From NCBI RefSeq assembly GCF_002631185.1, contig NZ_PDNU01000015.1:1-64000 (forward strand): 64,000 bases of DNA, in the 5' to 3' direction. Below, piece after piece: positions 47,656 through 57,457 of the stretch; the stretch's first letter is position 1, and the number at the start of each line of letters is the position of its first letter. Source of the stretch: Teichococcus rhizosphaerae. GTDB lineage: Bacteria > Pseudomonadota > Alphaproteobacteria > Acetobacterales > Acetobacteraceae. Both the position numbers and the translations under genes were made by a program. The notes beneath the pieces are model-generated. The model ran no database searches. It worked only from the letters and a program-made list of their open reading frames with translations, and was not told where the DNA came from.

Positions 47656-47783
47656 AGCGACTACTGGCCTGAAGCACGGGCCCGCCCCGTGCCGGCCTGG
47701 GGCACCACGGGACGGGCTGCGGCGCAACCCTGCCGGCCCGGCGCGGGTTCATGCCCCGGCCCGTCGGCAAGGGGAGGGGGGAG

Positions 47784-49082
47784 ATGAGCCGCTGGCGCTG
47801 GCTCCTGCGCAGGCTGACACGGCGGCTGTGGTTCCGTGCCGCCTTCTTCGCCCTGCTGGCGGCGGTGACGGCGCTGCTTTCCGCCGTGGCCGCCCCCTTC
47901 ATCCCCTACGAGATCACCGCCAGCATCGGCGCCGAGGCGGTGGACAACATCCTGTCCATCCTGGCCAGCAGCATGCTGGCGGTGACCACCTTCTCCCTCA
48001 CCACCATGGTCTCGGCCTTCTCGGCCGCCACCAGCAACGCCACGCCGCGGGCGACGAAGCTGCTGATCGAGGACCGGACGGCGCAGAACGCCATCTCCAC
48101 CTTTCTCGGCAGCTTCCTCTACGCGGTGGTCGGCATCATTGCCCTCAGCACCGGGATGTATGGCCAGAGCGGGCGGGTCATCCTGTTCGGCGTGACGGTG
48201 CTGGTCATCCTGTGGATCGTGGTGACGCTGGTGCGCTGGATGGAGCACCTCTCCCGCCTCGGCCGCGTGGGGGAGACGACGCAGCGCATCGAGACGGCGG
48301 CGCGCGCGGCGCTGCGCGAGGCGGCGAGGCTGCCGCATCTGGGGGGCCTGCCGCCGGTGGCGCCGCCCGCCAGCGCCCGTGCCGTGGAGCCGGGGCGGAT
48401 CGGCTATGTGCAGCACATCGACATGGGGGCGCTCTCGGGCCTGGCGGAGGCGCTGGGTGTGGCGCTGCACGTCGCGGTGCGGCCCGGCACCTATGTGCAT
48501 CCCGGCCGCCCGCTGCTCTGGATCAACACGCCGCCCGACGGGGAACAGGATGACCGCCTGCGCGCGGCCTTCACCCTGGGCGAGGAGCGCTCCTACGACC
48601 AGGACCCGCGCTTCGGGCTGATCGTGCTGTCCGAGATCGGCTCGCGCGCCTTGTCGGCGGCGGTGAACGACCCCGGCACGGCGATCAGCGTCATCGGTGC
48701 CGGCGGCCGGCTGCTGGCGGAATGGGCGGCGGCGGAGGAGCCGTCCGGGGAGGCGTGCCGCTACCGCAACCTGCACGCGCCCGGCCTCGCGGCCGAGGAC
48801 ATGTTCGACGACTTCTTCCGCCCCCTGGCGCGGGACGGCGCCGGCGTGCTGGAGGTGGGCATCCGGTTGCAGCGGACGCTGCACATGCTGGGCGGTGCCG
48901 GGCAGGGTCGGCTCGCCGCGCCGGCGGCGCGCCATGCGCGGGAGGCGCTGGAGCGGGCCGAGGCGGCGCTGGTGCTGGAAACCGAGAAGGAGACGCTGCG
49001 CCGCCTGGTGGCGGCGGGCGGGACGGCGCCTCAGCCGCGCGCGGCGGCCATGGCCTCCTCCGCCGTCAGCCGCCCGTCATAG
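47784..49082 (+). CDS. DUF2254 membrane protein
   Basis: 432 residues. Four N-terminal membrane helices ([68 protein letters not shown]) and a soluble C-terminal half with the conserved [19 protein letters not shown] and [17 protein letters not shown] segments. Function unknown. A ggggagggggg site precedes the ATG at 47784. The last 52 bases overlap hisA on the opposite strand. Confidence 0.9.
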   Translation: MSRWRWLLRRLTRRLWFRAAFFALLAAVTALLSAVAAPFIPYEITASIGAEAVDNILSILASSMLAVTTFSLTTMVSAFSAATSNATPRATKLLIEDRTAQNAISTFLGSFLYAVVGIIALSTGMYGQSGRVILFGVTVLVILWIVVTLVRWMEHLSRLGRVGETTQRIETAARAALREAARLPHLGGLPPVAPPASARAVEPGRIGYVQHIDMGALSGLAEALGVALHVAVRPGTYVHPGRPLLWINTPPDGEQDDRLRAAFTLGEERSYDQDPRFGLIVLSEIGSRALSAAVNDPGTAISVIGAGGRLLAEWAAAEEPSGEACRYRNLHAPGLAAEDMFDDFFRPLARDGAGVLEVGIRLQRTLHMLGGAGQGRLAAPAARHAREALERAEAALVLETEKETLRRLVAAGGTAPQPRAAAMASSAVSRPS

Positions 49083-49753
49083 AGGGCGCGGCCGATGATG
49101 GTGCCGGCCACCTTTCCGGTGGCGCGGAGCGCGCGGATGTCCTCCACCCCCGCCACGCCGCCCGAGGCGATGACCGGCGTGGAAAGCCGCGCCGCCAGCG
49201 CCGCCGTGGCCTCCACGTTGACGCCGCCCAGCATGCCGTCCCGCTCGATGTCGGTGTGGATGATGGCGGCCGCGCCCGCATCCTCGAAGGACAGGGCGAG
49301 GTCGAGGGCGGAGATGCCGCTCACCTCGGCCCAGCCCTCGGTGGCCACCATGCCGTCCTTCGCGTCGATCCCCACGGCCACCTGGCCGGGGAAGGCGCGG
49401 CACGCCTCGCGCGCGAAGGCCGGGTCCTTCACCGCCGCCGAGCCCAGGATGACGCGGGCGATGCCGCGCGAGAGCCAGGCTTCCACCGTCGCCATGTCGC
49501 GAATACCGCCGCCGAGCTGCACGGGGCGGGTGGTGGCGCGCAGGATGGCGTCCACCGCCTCCGCATTGGCGGGGCGGCCGGCGAAGGCGCCATCGAGGTC
49601 CACCACATGCAGCCAGGCGAAGCCCGCCGCGTCAAAGGCGGTGGCCTGGGTGGCGGGGTCGCCATAGAGGGTGGCCTGCGCCATGTCGCCGCGCTTCAGG
49701 CGCACCACCTGGCCGGCCTTGAGGTCGATGGCGGGATAGAGCGTGAAGAGCAT
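49031..49753 (-). CDS. hisA: Phosphoribosylformimino-5-aminoimidazole carboxamide ribotide isomerase
   Basis: 240 residues, TIM barrel of histidine synthesis. Motifs: [20 protein letters not shown] (catalytic Asp), [49 protein letters not shown] (second Asp) and [12 protein letters not shown]. The rest of the his operon is not here, so this is an isolated copy. It converges on the DUF2254 gene and overlaps its 3' end by 52 bases. Confidence 0.97.
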   Translation of the reverse strand: MLFTLYPAIDLKAGQVVRLKRGDMAQATLYGDPATQATAFDAAGFAWLHVVDLDGAFAGRPANAEAVDAILRATTRPVQLGGGIRDMATVEAWLSRGIARVILGSAAVKDPAFAREACRAFPGQVAVGIDAKDGMVATEGWAEVSGISALDLALSFEDAGAAAIIHTDIERDGMLGGVNVEATAALAARLSTPVIASGGVAGVEDIRALRATGKVAGTIIGRALYDGRLTAEEAMAAARG

Positions 49754-49909
49754 GGAGGCGGTCCGCGGCTGCTGGCAGGGGGGCCGGCATAGCCCGGGCC
49801 GGCCGGGCGGTCCAGCGCGCCGCCCCCGCCTCCCGCCCGGCTTCCCTCCCCTGCTTCCGGGGGGCTTTCCACCCTTGGCCTGCGCGCGCCGAGGCCGCAT
49901 CCTGCCACG

Positions 49910-50818
49910 ATGAAGTTCCGCATCGGAATTGATCTCGGCGGCACCAAGACCGAGATCGTGGCGCTCGACGAGGCCGGCACGGCGCGGCTGCGCCGCCGCG
50001 CCTCCACCCCGCAGGATTATGACGGCATCCTTGGCCTGATGGCCGGGCTGGTGGAGGCGGCGGAGGTGGAGCTGGGGACGCGGGGCGCCAGCGTGGGCGT
50101 GGGCATCCCCGGCAGCCTCAGCCCGGCCACGGGGCTGGTGCGCAACGCCAACACCCAGTGCCTGAACGGCCGGCCCCTGGACCGCGACCTGCGGGAAGCG
50201 CTGGGCCGCCCGGTGCGCGTCTCGAACGACGCCAACTGCCTGGCGCTGAGCGAGGCGGCGGACGGCGCGGGGGCGGGCTTCGGCGTGGTGTTCGCCGTCA
50301 TCCTCGGCACGGGCGTGGGCGGCGGGCTGGTGGTGGATGGCCGGCTGATCGAGGGGCCGAACCGCGTGGCCGGCGAATGGGGCCACACCCCGCTGCCCTG
50401 GTCCGCGCCGGAGGAGCATCCCGGCCCCGCCTGCTGGTGCGGCCAGCGCGGCTGCCTGGAGACGCTGCTCTGCGGCCCCGCCCTCGCCGCCGACTGGAAG
50501 GGGCGGGGGGAGCGCGACGCCACCGGCATCGCCGAGGCCGCGGCGGCGGGAGATGCCGCCGCCGGCGCGGCGCTGGCCCGCCATGCCAGCCGCCTCGCCC
50601 GCGCCCTGGCGGCGGTGACCAACCTGATCGACCCGGATGTGGTGGTGCTGGGCGGCGGGCTGTCCAACCTGGCGCATCTCTATGAGGAGGTGCCGCGCCT
50701 CATGGCGCCCCATGTGTTCGGCGACGTGGCGCAGTGCCGCCTGCGCCCGGCGCGGCACGGCGATTCCTCCGGCGTGTTCGGCGCGGCGCGGCTCTGGGAC
50801 AGCCCGGGGCAGGCCTGA
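49910..50818 (+). CDS. ROK-family sugar kinase (fructokinase/glucokinase-like)
   Basis: 302 residues. ASKHA fold with [16 protein letters not shown] (phosphate loop), [14 protein letters not shown] with catalytic Asp107, and the ROK zinc site [15 protein letters not shown]. The layout of this zinc motif and short length fit ROK hexokinases of the Mak/fructokinase type; the sugar is not certain. It lies 67 bases ahead of the KdgD-like dehydratase, same strand, so a shared role in sugar or sugar-acid use is possible. Confidence 0.92.
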   Translation: MKFRIGIDLGGTKTEIVALDEAGTARLRRRASTPQDYDGILGLMAGLVEAAEVELGTRGASVGVGIPGSLSPATGLVRNANTQCLNGRPLDRDLREALGRPVRVSNDANCLALSEAADGAGAGFGVVFAVILGTGVGGGLVVDGRLIEGPNRVAGEWGHTPLPWSAPEEHPGPACWCGQRGCLETLLCGPALAADWKGRGERDATGIAEAAAAGDAAAGAALARHASRLARALAAVTNLIDPDVVVLGGGLSNLAHLYEEVPRLMAPHVFGDVAQCRLRPARHGDSSGVFGAARLWDSPGQA

Positions 50819-50885
50819 GAAAGGCGGATTGGCTTCCTGGCACCAGGATGTATGATGACCTGACAAATCAATCCAGGAGCCGCCC

Positions 50886-51821
50886 ATGTCCCGCATGACC
50901 CCCGCCGAGATGGCCCGGCAGATCGGCAGCGGCCTGCTGTCCTTTCCCGTCACCCATTTCCGCGCCGACCATGGCTTCGACGCCGCGCCCTACCGCGCGC
51001 ACGTGTCCTGGCTGCTGGAGCACGGCCCGGCCGGGCTGTTCGCCGCCGGCGGCACGGGCGAGTTCTTCTCGCTCTCGCCCGCCGAGGTGGAGGCGGTGGT
51101 GCGCGCCGCGGTGGAGGAGACGGCCGGCCGCGTGCCGGTGATCGCCCCCTGCGGCATGGCGACGCCGATCGCCATCGACCTCGCCCGCTCCGCCGAGGCG
51201 GCGGGGGCCGACGGCCTGCTGTTGCTGCCCAACTATCTGGTGAACGCCGAGCAGGAGGGCCTCGCCGCCCATGTCGAGGCGGTGTGCCGCAGCACCCGCC
51301 TCGGCGTCATCGTCTACAACCGCGACAACGCCATCCTGAACGAGGACACGCTCGCCCGGCTGTGCGAGCGCAACCCGAACCTCGTGGGCTTCAAGGACGG
51401 CGTGGGCGACATCGAGCTGATGACGCGCGTCTATGCCCGGATGGGCGAGCGCCTGACCTATGTGGGCGGCCTGCCCACCGCCGAGACCTTCGCGCTGCCT
51501 TATCTGGAGATGGGCGTCACCACCTATTCCTCCGCCATCTTCAACTTCGTGCCGGAGTTCGCGCAGGCCTTCTATGCCGCCGTGCGCCGGCGGGACCGCG
51601 AGGCCGTGTTCCAGGGGCTGCGGGACTTCGTGCTGCCCTACATCGCCATCCGCAACCGCCGGAAGGGCTACGCGGTCTCCATCGTGAAGGCGGGCTGCGC
51701 GGCGGTGGGCCGCCCGGCGGGCCCGGTGCGCGCGCCGCTGACCGATCTGGAGCCGGCCGAGATGGAGATGCTGAAGGCGCTGATCGCGAGGCTGCCGAAG
51801 CAGCTCGCGGCGGCCGCGTAG
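50886..51821 (+). CDS. kdgD: 5-dehydro-4-deoxyglucarate dehydratase
   Basis: 311 residues, DapA-like aldolase superfamily. The N-terminus [19 protein letters not shown] and [14 protein letters not shown] are the pattern of the decarboxylating 5-dehydro-4-deoxyglucarate dehydratase, which makes 2-oxoglutarate semialdehyde in hexarate catabolism. Schiff-base Lys170 is in [21 protein letters not shown] carries the catalytic Tyr. A ccaggag element precedes the ATG. It converges on an HpcH/HpaI aldolase. Confidence 0.9.
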   Translation: MSRMTPAEMARQIGSGLLSFPVTHFRADHGFDAAPYRAHVSWLLEHGPAGLFAAGGTGEFFSLSPAEVEAVVRAAVEETAGRVPVIAPCGMATPIAIDLARSAEAAGADGLLLLPNYLVNAEQEGLAAHVEAVCRSTRLGVIVYNRDNAILNEDTLARLCERNPNLVGFKDGVGDIELMTRVYARMGERLTYVGGLPTAETFALPYLEMGVTTYSSAIFNFVPEFAQAFYAAVRRRDREAVFQGLRDFVLPYIAIRNRRKGYAVSIVKAGCAAVGRPAGPVRAPLTDLEPAEMEMLKALIARLPKQLAAAA

Positions 51822-51842
51822 CCGGAAGAGACGGGGATGGGA

Positions 51843-51864
51843 CCGGGAAAATCGCTTCCCCCGG
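51843..51864. terminator. Imperfect hairpin between convergent kdgD and aldolase genes
   Basis: ccgggaa (51843-51849) can pair with ttcccccgg (51856-51864) with a two-base bulge. It lies between the stops of the two convergent genes. Confidence 0.4.
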
Positions 51865-51876
51865 CCCTTGCCGCTT

Positions 51877-52635
51877 TCAGCCGCGCAGGGCGGCGATCTG
51901 CGCCTTGGCGCCCTGCAGCATCAGGCCGCTGTCGTTGAGGATGGTGGTGAGCTTGAAGCCCATGCCGATCATCTTCTTGGCATAGGCGCCGCTGGCATTG
52001 TGCAGGCCCACCGCGATGTCGCGCTTGCCGCACTCCTTCAGCAGCCGCTCGTAGATCTTCAGGATCTCCGGCTCCTCCCGGTCCAGCTTCGGCGCCATGC
52101 CGAGCGACAGGCCGAGGTCGGAGGGGCCGACATAGATGCCGTCGATCCCCGGCACGTCGAGGATGGCCTCCAGGTTGTCGAGCGCCTGCTTGGTCTCGAT
52201 CATCGGGATGACGGCGATGTCGCGGTTGGCCGTCTCGAAGTAGCTGCCCGCCTCGCCATAGATGCCGGCGCGGATGGGACCGAAGGAGCGGGTGCCCTCC
52301 GGCGGGTAGCGGCAGGCGGAGACGAGCTGCTGCGCCTGCTCGGCCGTGTTCACCATCGGGCAGATCACGCCCATGGCGCCGGCGTCGAGCACCTTGCCGA
52401 TGATGCCCGGCTCGTTCCACGGCACGCGCACCATGGGCGTCACGCCATGCGGCTGCATGCCCTGGAAGCAGCTCACGGCGGACAGGTAGTCCTGCACGCC
52501 GTGCTGCATGTCGACGGTCAGGCTGTCGAAGCCAGCCTGCGCCATGACCTCGGCGCTGTAGCCATTCGGGATGGCCAGCCAGCCATTGACCACGGCGCGG
52601 CCCTGCGCCCAGGCGTCCTTGACCTTGTTCGGCAT
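51877..52635 (-). CDS. HpcH/HpaI-family aldolase
   Basis: 252 residues. Metal-dependent class II pyruvate aldolase. Motifs: GFDSLTVDMQHGVQDY (catalytic His), MVRVPWNEPG, IPMIETKQALDN (metal-binding Glu) and DGIYVGPSDLGLSLG (metal-binding Asp). Substrates in the family include 4-hydroxy-2-oxoheptanedioate, 2-keto-3-deoxy-rhamnonate and 5-keto-4-deoxyglucarate. The facing kdgD gene makes the last plausible. Minus strand, opposite to kdgD. Confidence 0.9.
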   Translation of the reverse strand: MPNKVKDAWAQGRAVVNGWLAIPNGYSAEVMAQAGFDSLTVDMQHGVQDYLSAVSCFQGMQPHGVTPMVRVPWNEPGIIGKVLDAGAMGVICPMVNTAEQAQQLVSACRYPPEGTRSFGPIRAGIYGEAGSYFETANRDIAVIPMIETKQALDNLEAILDVPGIDGIYVGPSDLGLSLGMAPKLDREEPEILKIYERLLKECGKRDIAVGLHNASGAYAKKMIGMGFKLTTILNDSGLMLQGAKAQIAALRG

Positions 52636-52774
52636 GTAATTCCGTTTCCTCTCGATCGCCGGAAGGGAAACGCTATGCCCCTGCCGGGGGGGCGTCAACG
52701 CGCCGCCGCACTGCACAGGGCGCTTTGGCACCCCACATGCGGCGGCGTAATCGTGGCAGGAGTGATCGACCGGC

Positions 52775-53839
52775 ATGGACAGCGTGACCCAGGCCCTTTT
52801 CGGCGCGGCGGTGGCGGCGGCGGGCTTCCGGCGCAGCCTCGGGCGGCGCGTGGTGCTGGCGGGCGCCGTGCTCGGCACCGTGCCGGACCTCGACGTGGCG
52901 GTGGGCTGGGTGGCCGACGGCTTCGCCACCTGGCGCCACCACCGGGGGCTGACCCACTCCATCTTCTTCGGGCCGGTGGTCGGGCCGCTGATCGGGCTGG
53001 GCCTGGCGAGGTGGGAAGCGCGCCGCCGCTCCACGCCCGCCGCGCCGCCCGACCCCGAGCGGCTGCGCGCCTGGATCTGGCTGTCCGTGCTGGTGCTGGT
53101 GACGCACCCGCTGATCGACCTGTTCACCAGCTATGGCACGCAGCTGCTGGCGCCCTTCTCCGACCACCGCTTCGCCATCAACGCCATGCCGATCATCGAC
53201 CCCGTCTACAGCCTCGCGCTGCTGGCGGCGGTGCTGGTGGCGGGGCTTTCGCGCCGGGCGGGGCGGGGGGCGGTGGCGGCCGCCTGCGCGCTGTTCTTCG
53301 TCGCCGCCTACACGCTGTTCGCCTGGAGCCTCGACGACCGCACGCGCGACGCCGCCCGCGCGCAGCTCGCCGAGCGCGGCATCGTGGCCACCGATGTCCG
53401 CAGCTACCCGCTGCTGTTCCAGCCCTGGTACCGGCGCGTGGTGGCGGACACGCCGGACAGCATCCGCATCGGCCACCACAGCATGTGGGCGCCCGGCCCG
53501 ATCGCCTGGACCGAGGTGCCGCGCCAGCGCGACCCGCGCATCGACGCGGTGGCGGCGACACGGGAGGGGCGGCTGCTGGACTGGTTCGCCATGGGCCATG
53601 TCGCCTGGCGCGTGCTGCCCGACACGGGGGGCGGCAGCGTGGTGGAGGGCGCCGACACGCGCTACGGCACGCGGGGCGAGAGCCTGCTGGGCTTCTGGGG
53701 CATCAGCGTGCCGGTGGATGCCGCCGGCCGGCCGGGCGAGGCGCGCATCTTCACCCGCCGCCCCGCCGCCGATGCGCGCTCCCTGGGCGAGCTGTGGCGC
53801 GGCATCACCACGGGGCGGGAAGGGCCGGAGCTGCTCTGA
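52775..53839 (+). CDS. Membrane-bound metal-dependent hydrolase (YdjM/DUF457)
   Basis: 354 residues. N-terminal MDSVTQALFGAAVAAAGF and the metal-binding motif TWRHHRGLTHSIFFGPVVG (several His) with LVTHPLIDLFTSYGT define the YdjM family. About four membrane helices, then a soluble C-terminal region (WGISVPVDAAG) of unknown role. Members are thought to hydrolyse membrane lipids; the substrate is unknown. It is monocistronic, converging on the GNAT gene. Confidence 0.9.
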   Translation: MDSVTQALFGAAVAAAGFRRSLGRRVVLAGAVLGTVPDLDVAVGWVADGFATWRHHRGLTHSIFFGPVVGPLIGLGLARWEARRRSTPAAPPDPERLRAWIWLSVLVLVTHPLIDLFTSYGTQLLAPFSDHRFAINAMPIIDPVYSLALLAAVLVAGLSRRAGRGAVAAACALFFVAAYTLFAWSLDDRTRDAARAQLAERGIVATDVRSYPLLFQPWYRRVVADTPDSIRIGHHSMWAPGPIAWTEVPRQRDPRIDAVAATREGRLLDWFAMGHVAWRVLPDTGGGSVVEGADTRYGTRGESLLGFWGISVPVDAAGRPGEARIFTRRPAADARSLGELWRGITTGREGPELL

Positions 53840-53852
53840 GGCGGCGCGCCCC

Positions 53853-54302
53853 TCAGGGGCGCGGCAGCGGCTTCTCCATGAAGCGGTGCGGGATGCCGGC
53901 ATCGAGGAACACCGCGCCCGAGGCCGCGTAGCCCAGCTTCTCGTAGAAGGGCAGGGCGTGCAGCTGCGCCTCCAGCACGCAGCGCTCCACCCGGCGCAGC
54001 GCCGGGTCGGCCTCCACCGCCCGCATCAGCGCGGCGCCGAGGCCGCTGCCGCGCGCCTCCGCCAGCACCGCCACGCGGCCGATCTTGGCGGTGCGCCCGC
54101 CATCCTTGAACACCACCCGCGCCGTGGCCAGCGGCCGCTCCCCCCGCAGCGCCAGGAAGTGCAGGGCGGTGGCGTCGTGCTCGTCCCATTCCATCTCGGG
54201 GGGCACGTTCTGTTCCAGCACGAACACCGCCTCGCGGATGGCGAGGCAGGCCGCGCGCTGCTCCGGCGTGGTGGCGCGGAGGATGGTGGGCGTCTCGGTC
54301 AT
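53853..54302 (-). CDS. GNAT-family N-acetyltransferase
   Basis: 149 residues. ElaA/GNAT fold: AIREAVFVLEQNVPPEMEWDE (typical of ElaA-like enzymes), IGRVAVLAEARGSGLGAALM (acetyl-CoA pyrophosphate loop R-x2-G-x-G/A) and FYEKLGYAASG near the end. Substrate unknown. The ATG at 54302 gives MTETPTILRATT. Confidence 0.9.
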   Translation of the reverse strand: MTETPTILRATTPEQRAACLAIREAVFVLEQNVPPEMEWDEHDATALHFLALRGERPLATARVVFKDGGRTAKIGRVAVLAEARGSGLGAALMRAVEADPALRRVERCVLEAQLHALPFYEKLGYAASGAVFLDAGIPHRFMEKPLPRP

Positions 54303-54408
54303 GGCCGCCAGCCATGCCCCGGCGCGGGGACAAAGGAAAGGGGCGCGCAGCCCGGTGCGCCCTCCGGGCGTTGCGGCAGCACCAATCCCTCGCAGCAGGA
54401 GCCCCGCC

Positions 54409-54606
54409 ATGCCGCCCTCCGACAAGCCCGACCCGATGCGGCTGCCCGCCCATGAGCGGCCCGGCAACCACACCCCCGGCCGCCCTGGCGAGCGGCCCGA
54501 CCCGCGCGACGCGAAGCCCACCCGCCGCCCCGGCGAGCCGGGCCTGCAGGGCGGCCCGGGCGGCGCCGGCTCCTCCCCCAGCGACACGGGCGACAGCCGG
54601 GGCTGA
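54409..54606 (+). CDS. Small Pro/Gly-rich hydrophilic protein
   Basis: 65 residues with an aggag 7 bases before the ATG at 54409. The sequence is Pro, Gly, Arg and Asp rich (PAHERPGNHTPGRPGERPDP) and has no hydrophobic segment; it is likely disordered. It lies between the GNAT gene (divergent) and the end of the SLBB gene (convergent). No family recognised. Confidence 0.5.
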   Translation: MPPSDKPDPMRLPAHERPGNHTPGRPGERPDPRDAKPTRRPGEPGLQGGPGGAGSSPSDTGDSRG

Positions 54607-54612
54607 GCCCGT

Positions 54613-57378
54613 TCAGCGCGCCTGCTTGGCGATCACCGCGAGCGCGGCGGCGCTGATCGAGATCTGCCCCAGCGTCTGGGTCAGGTCGCGCACGAAGCCC
54701 CAGGTCTCGTAGGGGCTCGGGTCCTGCGGCACGACGACGAGGCTGCCGGGCGGGATGGGCGGGCCGCCCGCCTGCCAGGCGCCGAGCCCGGCCGGCACGC
54801 TCTGCCCGTTCGGCAGCACCACGAAGGCGCGCCCGCCATCGGCGAAGCGCTGCGCGCCCCCCGAGGCGCGCACATATTCCGCCGCCTTCCAGCCGGTGGA
54901 GAATTGCAGGCTGCCCGGGTTCAGCACGGCGCCCACCACCGTCACCTCGTTCGGTCGCTTGGGCACCATGACCAGGTCGCCCGGCTCCAGCAGCACGTCC
55001 AGCTCCGGCCTGGCGGCGAGGATCACGGGATTGGCCTCCACCACCATGCGGCCGGCGGCGCGCGCCTCGCGCAGCGCGCCCGCCAGCTCCCGCCCCGCCG
55101 TGATGGCGCCGCCGAGGTCCATGCCCCCGGCCTTGGCCCCGGCCATGGCCTGCCCCGCCGCCACCTGGATCAGGCTCTGCTCCAGCTCGCGCGCGGTGCG
55201 GGCGAAGCCGTCCTGCTGCCGCTGCCGCACGCTCTCGCGCGTGAACACGGCGCCATAGGGATAGGCCTGGGGCGAAAGCCCGCCGGCCCGCGTCATCAGC
55301 TCCGACAGGCGCTCGCCACGGCGGATGTCGTAGATGCCGGGCCGCACGAACTCGCCCGCCAGGGTGACGGGGCCGCTGTCGCGGTCGCCGAAGCCGCGGG
55401 GGAGGCGGATGGCGTCGCGCGGGGACAGGCGCACGGCGGCGAAGTTGCCGCTGCGCAGGTCGAGCAGCGTGCGGCTGAGCGGAATGGCGCCCGCCTGCTC
55501 CAGCGGCTCGCGCGAAAGCTCGACGGCGGAAAGGTCCACCGTGTCGGTGGCACCCCCGGCGGCGGCCAGCACCTGGTCGAGCCCGGTGTCGTCGAGGATA
55601 GGGTAGAGGCCGGGCAGCCGCGCCTCGCCCGCGATCAGCACGGACTGGTCGAGCAGGAAGGGCAGCAGCGCCGGATGGTCGAGGAACACCGGCGGGCAGG
55701 GCGGCGCGCCGAAATCGGGGAAGCCCGCGCCGCGCGCATGGGCGAAGCGGGCGGGGGAGGAGCGGGCGGCGGTGGCGAGCGCCTGCAGCGCCGCGCAGTC
55801 GGAGACAGGGGCGGAGGGGGGGGTGGCTGAAAGCGCGGCGGCCGCCGCCTCGCCGCGCAGGGCGCGCTGCACGGGGGGGCTGGCCAGCCACGCCACCTCC
55901 GACTGGGACAGCAGGATCACCTCGTCCGCCTCCTGCAGCCGCATATCGGCCTGGCGGCGCAGCACGCGGCCGAGATCGAAGGGGATGAAGCGGCGCACCC
56001 GCGTTTCCGCGTCCACCCGCCAGACCAGGCCCATCCGCACATAGGGGTCGGGCTTCACCAGCCGCGGGTCGCCGAGCAGGCCGCGCAGCCCGCCGCTGCC
56101 GGCGGCGCGCAGCAGCGGCGCCGTCACATGGCCGGAAAGCCGCACCTGCCCGGCGCTCACATCGGTGCCCGGCTGCACCAGCAGCGCGTCGCCCCGCCGC
56201 AGCCGGGCGCTGGCGCCCACCTCGGAATAGACGCGCCGCCCCTGCGCGTCCGTCCCCTGGAGGAGGAAGCGGTTGCCGGCCGGGCGCAGCGGCTGCCCGG
56301 CCAGCCGCAGCAGCGCCTCCAGCGGCGCGGTGGCGGCGCCGGCCGGCAGCTCGTAGATGCCCGGCCGCGTCACCTCCCCCGCCACCGCCACCGCGGCGCC
56401 GAGCGGCGGCACCACCAGCCGCTCCCCCTCGCGCAGGGCGAGGTCGGGCGTGCCCGGCTCGCTGCCCAGCACGGCGTAGAGGTCGATCACCCGGCTGCCG
56501 CGCGGGCCTTCCACGCGGATGGCGCGCAGCGTGCCGGTCTTGCGCACGCCCCCCGCCAGGGCCAGCGCCTCCAGCGCCGAGGCCATGGCGGGCAGGCCGT
56601 AGAGCCCCGGCCGCACCACCTCGCCGGCGACGAAGATGCCGATCTGGCGCAGCTGCCCGGCCGAGACGAAGGCCTCCGAGCCGCCCAGTTCGCGCGCCAC
56701 GCGCTGCCCGATCTCGGCCCGCAGCGCGCCGAGGGAAAGGCCGGCGGCGGTGAAGGGCGGCAGGTCCGGCAGCAGCAGCGTGCCGTCGCGGTTGATGCGC
56801 AGCGCGTGGTTCTGCCGGGTGCGGCCGCGGATGGAGACCAGCACCTCGTCGTCCCGGCCCAGCACGTAGTCGTCCGGCAGGGTGCCGAGCGCCGCCTGGG
56901 CGGGCGGCACCGCCGCCAGCTCACGGAAGGTGTCGTAGCCGAACTGCCGCAGCGGCTGCTCCAGCCGCGCCGCGAAGAAGGCCTCGGCGTTCGACAGGGG
57001 CTCGGCGGAAAAGGCCGGTGCCGGCGGGTGCGCGGCGGGCGGCAAGGCCGGTGGCGCGGCGGGCGCCAGGGCGGGGCCTGGCGGCGGCGCGGCCTGCGCC
57101 GGCCCGGGCGCCCGCCCGCCCGAGGCGTCCAGGATGCGTTGCAGGATGTCCTGCTGCAGGGCGGGCGGCAGGCTGGGCAGCGGCATGCCGCCGGGCAGGG
57201 TGGAAGGCAGGGAGGGCGGCGAGAGCAGCGGGCTCGGCACCTGGCCGCCGGGCGGGCCGGGCTGCGCGGATGCCGCTGCGGGCGGCAGCAGGCCGGCCAG
57301 CAGGGCGAGGGGCAGGCGAACGAGACTAAGGGAGGCTGGCCAGCGGAAAAGGCGGAAAGGCACACCGGAAGGCGACAT
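54613..57378 (-). CDS. Large polysaccharide export (SLBB/Wza-like) protein
   Basis: 921 residues, more than twice the usual Wza length. Signal peptide (LALLAGLLPPAAASAQ), a Pro-rich spacer, a Poly_export domain from about residue 166 (DYVLGRDDEVLVSIRG), then about six SLBB-like units near residues 246, 329, 412, 583, 670 and 811 (pattern GEVxRPGxY...LxxAGG; the last is VVGAVLNPGSLQF). A short hydrophobic end (ISISAAALAVI) may be membrane-inserted. Outer-membrane polysaccharide export channel by family. The start at 57378 fits the signal peptide. Diverges from the heparinase gene. Confidence 0.9.
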   Translation of the reverse strand: MSPSGVPFRLFRWPASLSLVRLPLALLAGLLPPAAASAQPGPPGGQVPSPLLSPPSLPSTLPGGMPLPSLPPALQQDILQRILDASGGRAPGPAQAAPPPGPALAPAAPPALPPAAHPPAPAFSAEPLSNAEAFFAARLEQPLRQFGYDTFRELAAVPPAQAALGTLPDDYVLGRDDEVLVSIRGRTRQNHALRINRDGTLLLPDLPPFTAAGLSLGALRAEIGQRVARELGGSEAFVSAGQLRQIGIFVAGEVVRPGLYGLPAMASALEALALAGGVRKTGTLRAIRVEGPRGSRVIDLYAVLGSEPGTPDLALREGERLVVPPLGAAVAVAGEVTRPGIYELPAGAATAPLEALLRLAGQPLRPAGNRFLLQGTDAQGRRVYSEVGASARLRRGDALLVQPGTDVSAGQVRLSGHVTAPLLRAAGSGGLRGLLGDPRLVKPDPYVRMGLVWRVDAETRVRRFIPFDLGRVLRRQADMRLQEADEVILLSQSEVAWLASPPVQRALRGEAAAAALSATPPSAPVSDCAALQALATAARSSPARFAHARGAGFPDFGAPPCPPVFLDHPALLPFLLDQSVLIAGEARLPGLYPILDDTGLDQVLAAAGGATDTVDLSAVELSREPLEQAGAIPLSRTLLDLRSGNFAAVRLSPRDAIRLPRGFGDRDSGPVTLAGEFVRPGIYDIRRGERLSELMTRAGGLSPQAYPYGAVFTRESVRQRQQDGFARTARELEQSLIQVAAGQAMAGAKAGGMDLGGAITAGRELAGALREARAAGRMVVEANPVILAARPELDVLLEPGDLVMVPKRPNEVTVVGAVLNPGSLQFSTGWKAAEYVRASGGAQRFADGGRAFVVLPNGQSVPAGLGAWQAGGPPIPPGSLVVVPQDPSPYETWGFVRDLTQTLGQISISAAALAVIAKQAR

Positions 57379-57457
57379 GCGGAAGGGCCTTTTTCTCAGG
57401 CCGGACAGGGCCAGGAAATGCTCGCTAAAAAGTGATGAATGAATTATCAGTTTCCCC
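57379..57457. promoter_or_regulatory. Divergent promoter region of the exopolysaccharide locus
   Basis: 79 bases between the SLBB and heparinase genes, with an AT-rich core (ctaaaaagtgatgaatgaattatcag) that stands out in this window. It must hold promoters for both directions, if both are transcribed from here. Confidence 0.5.
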
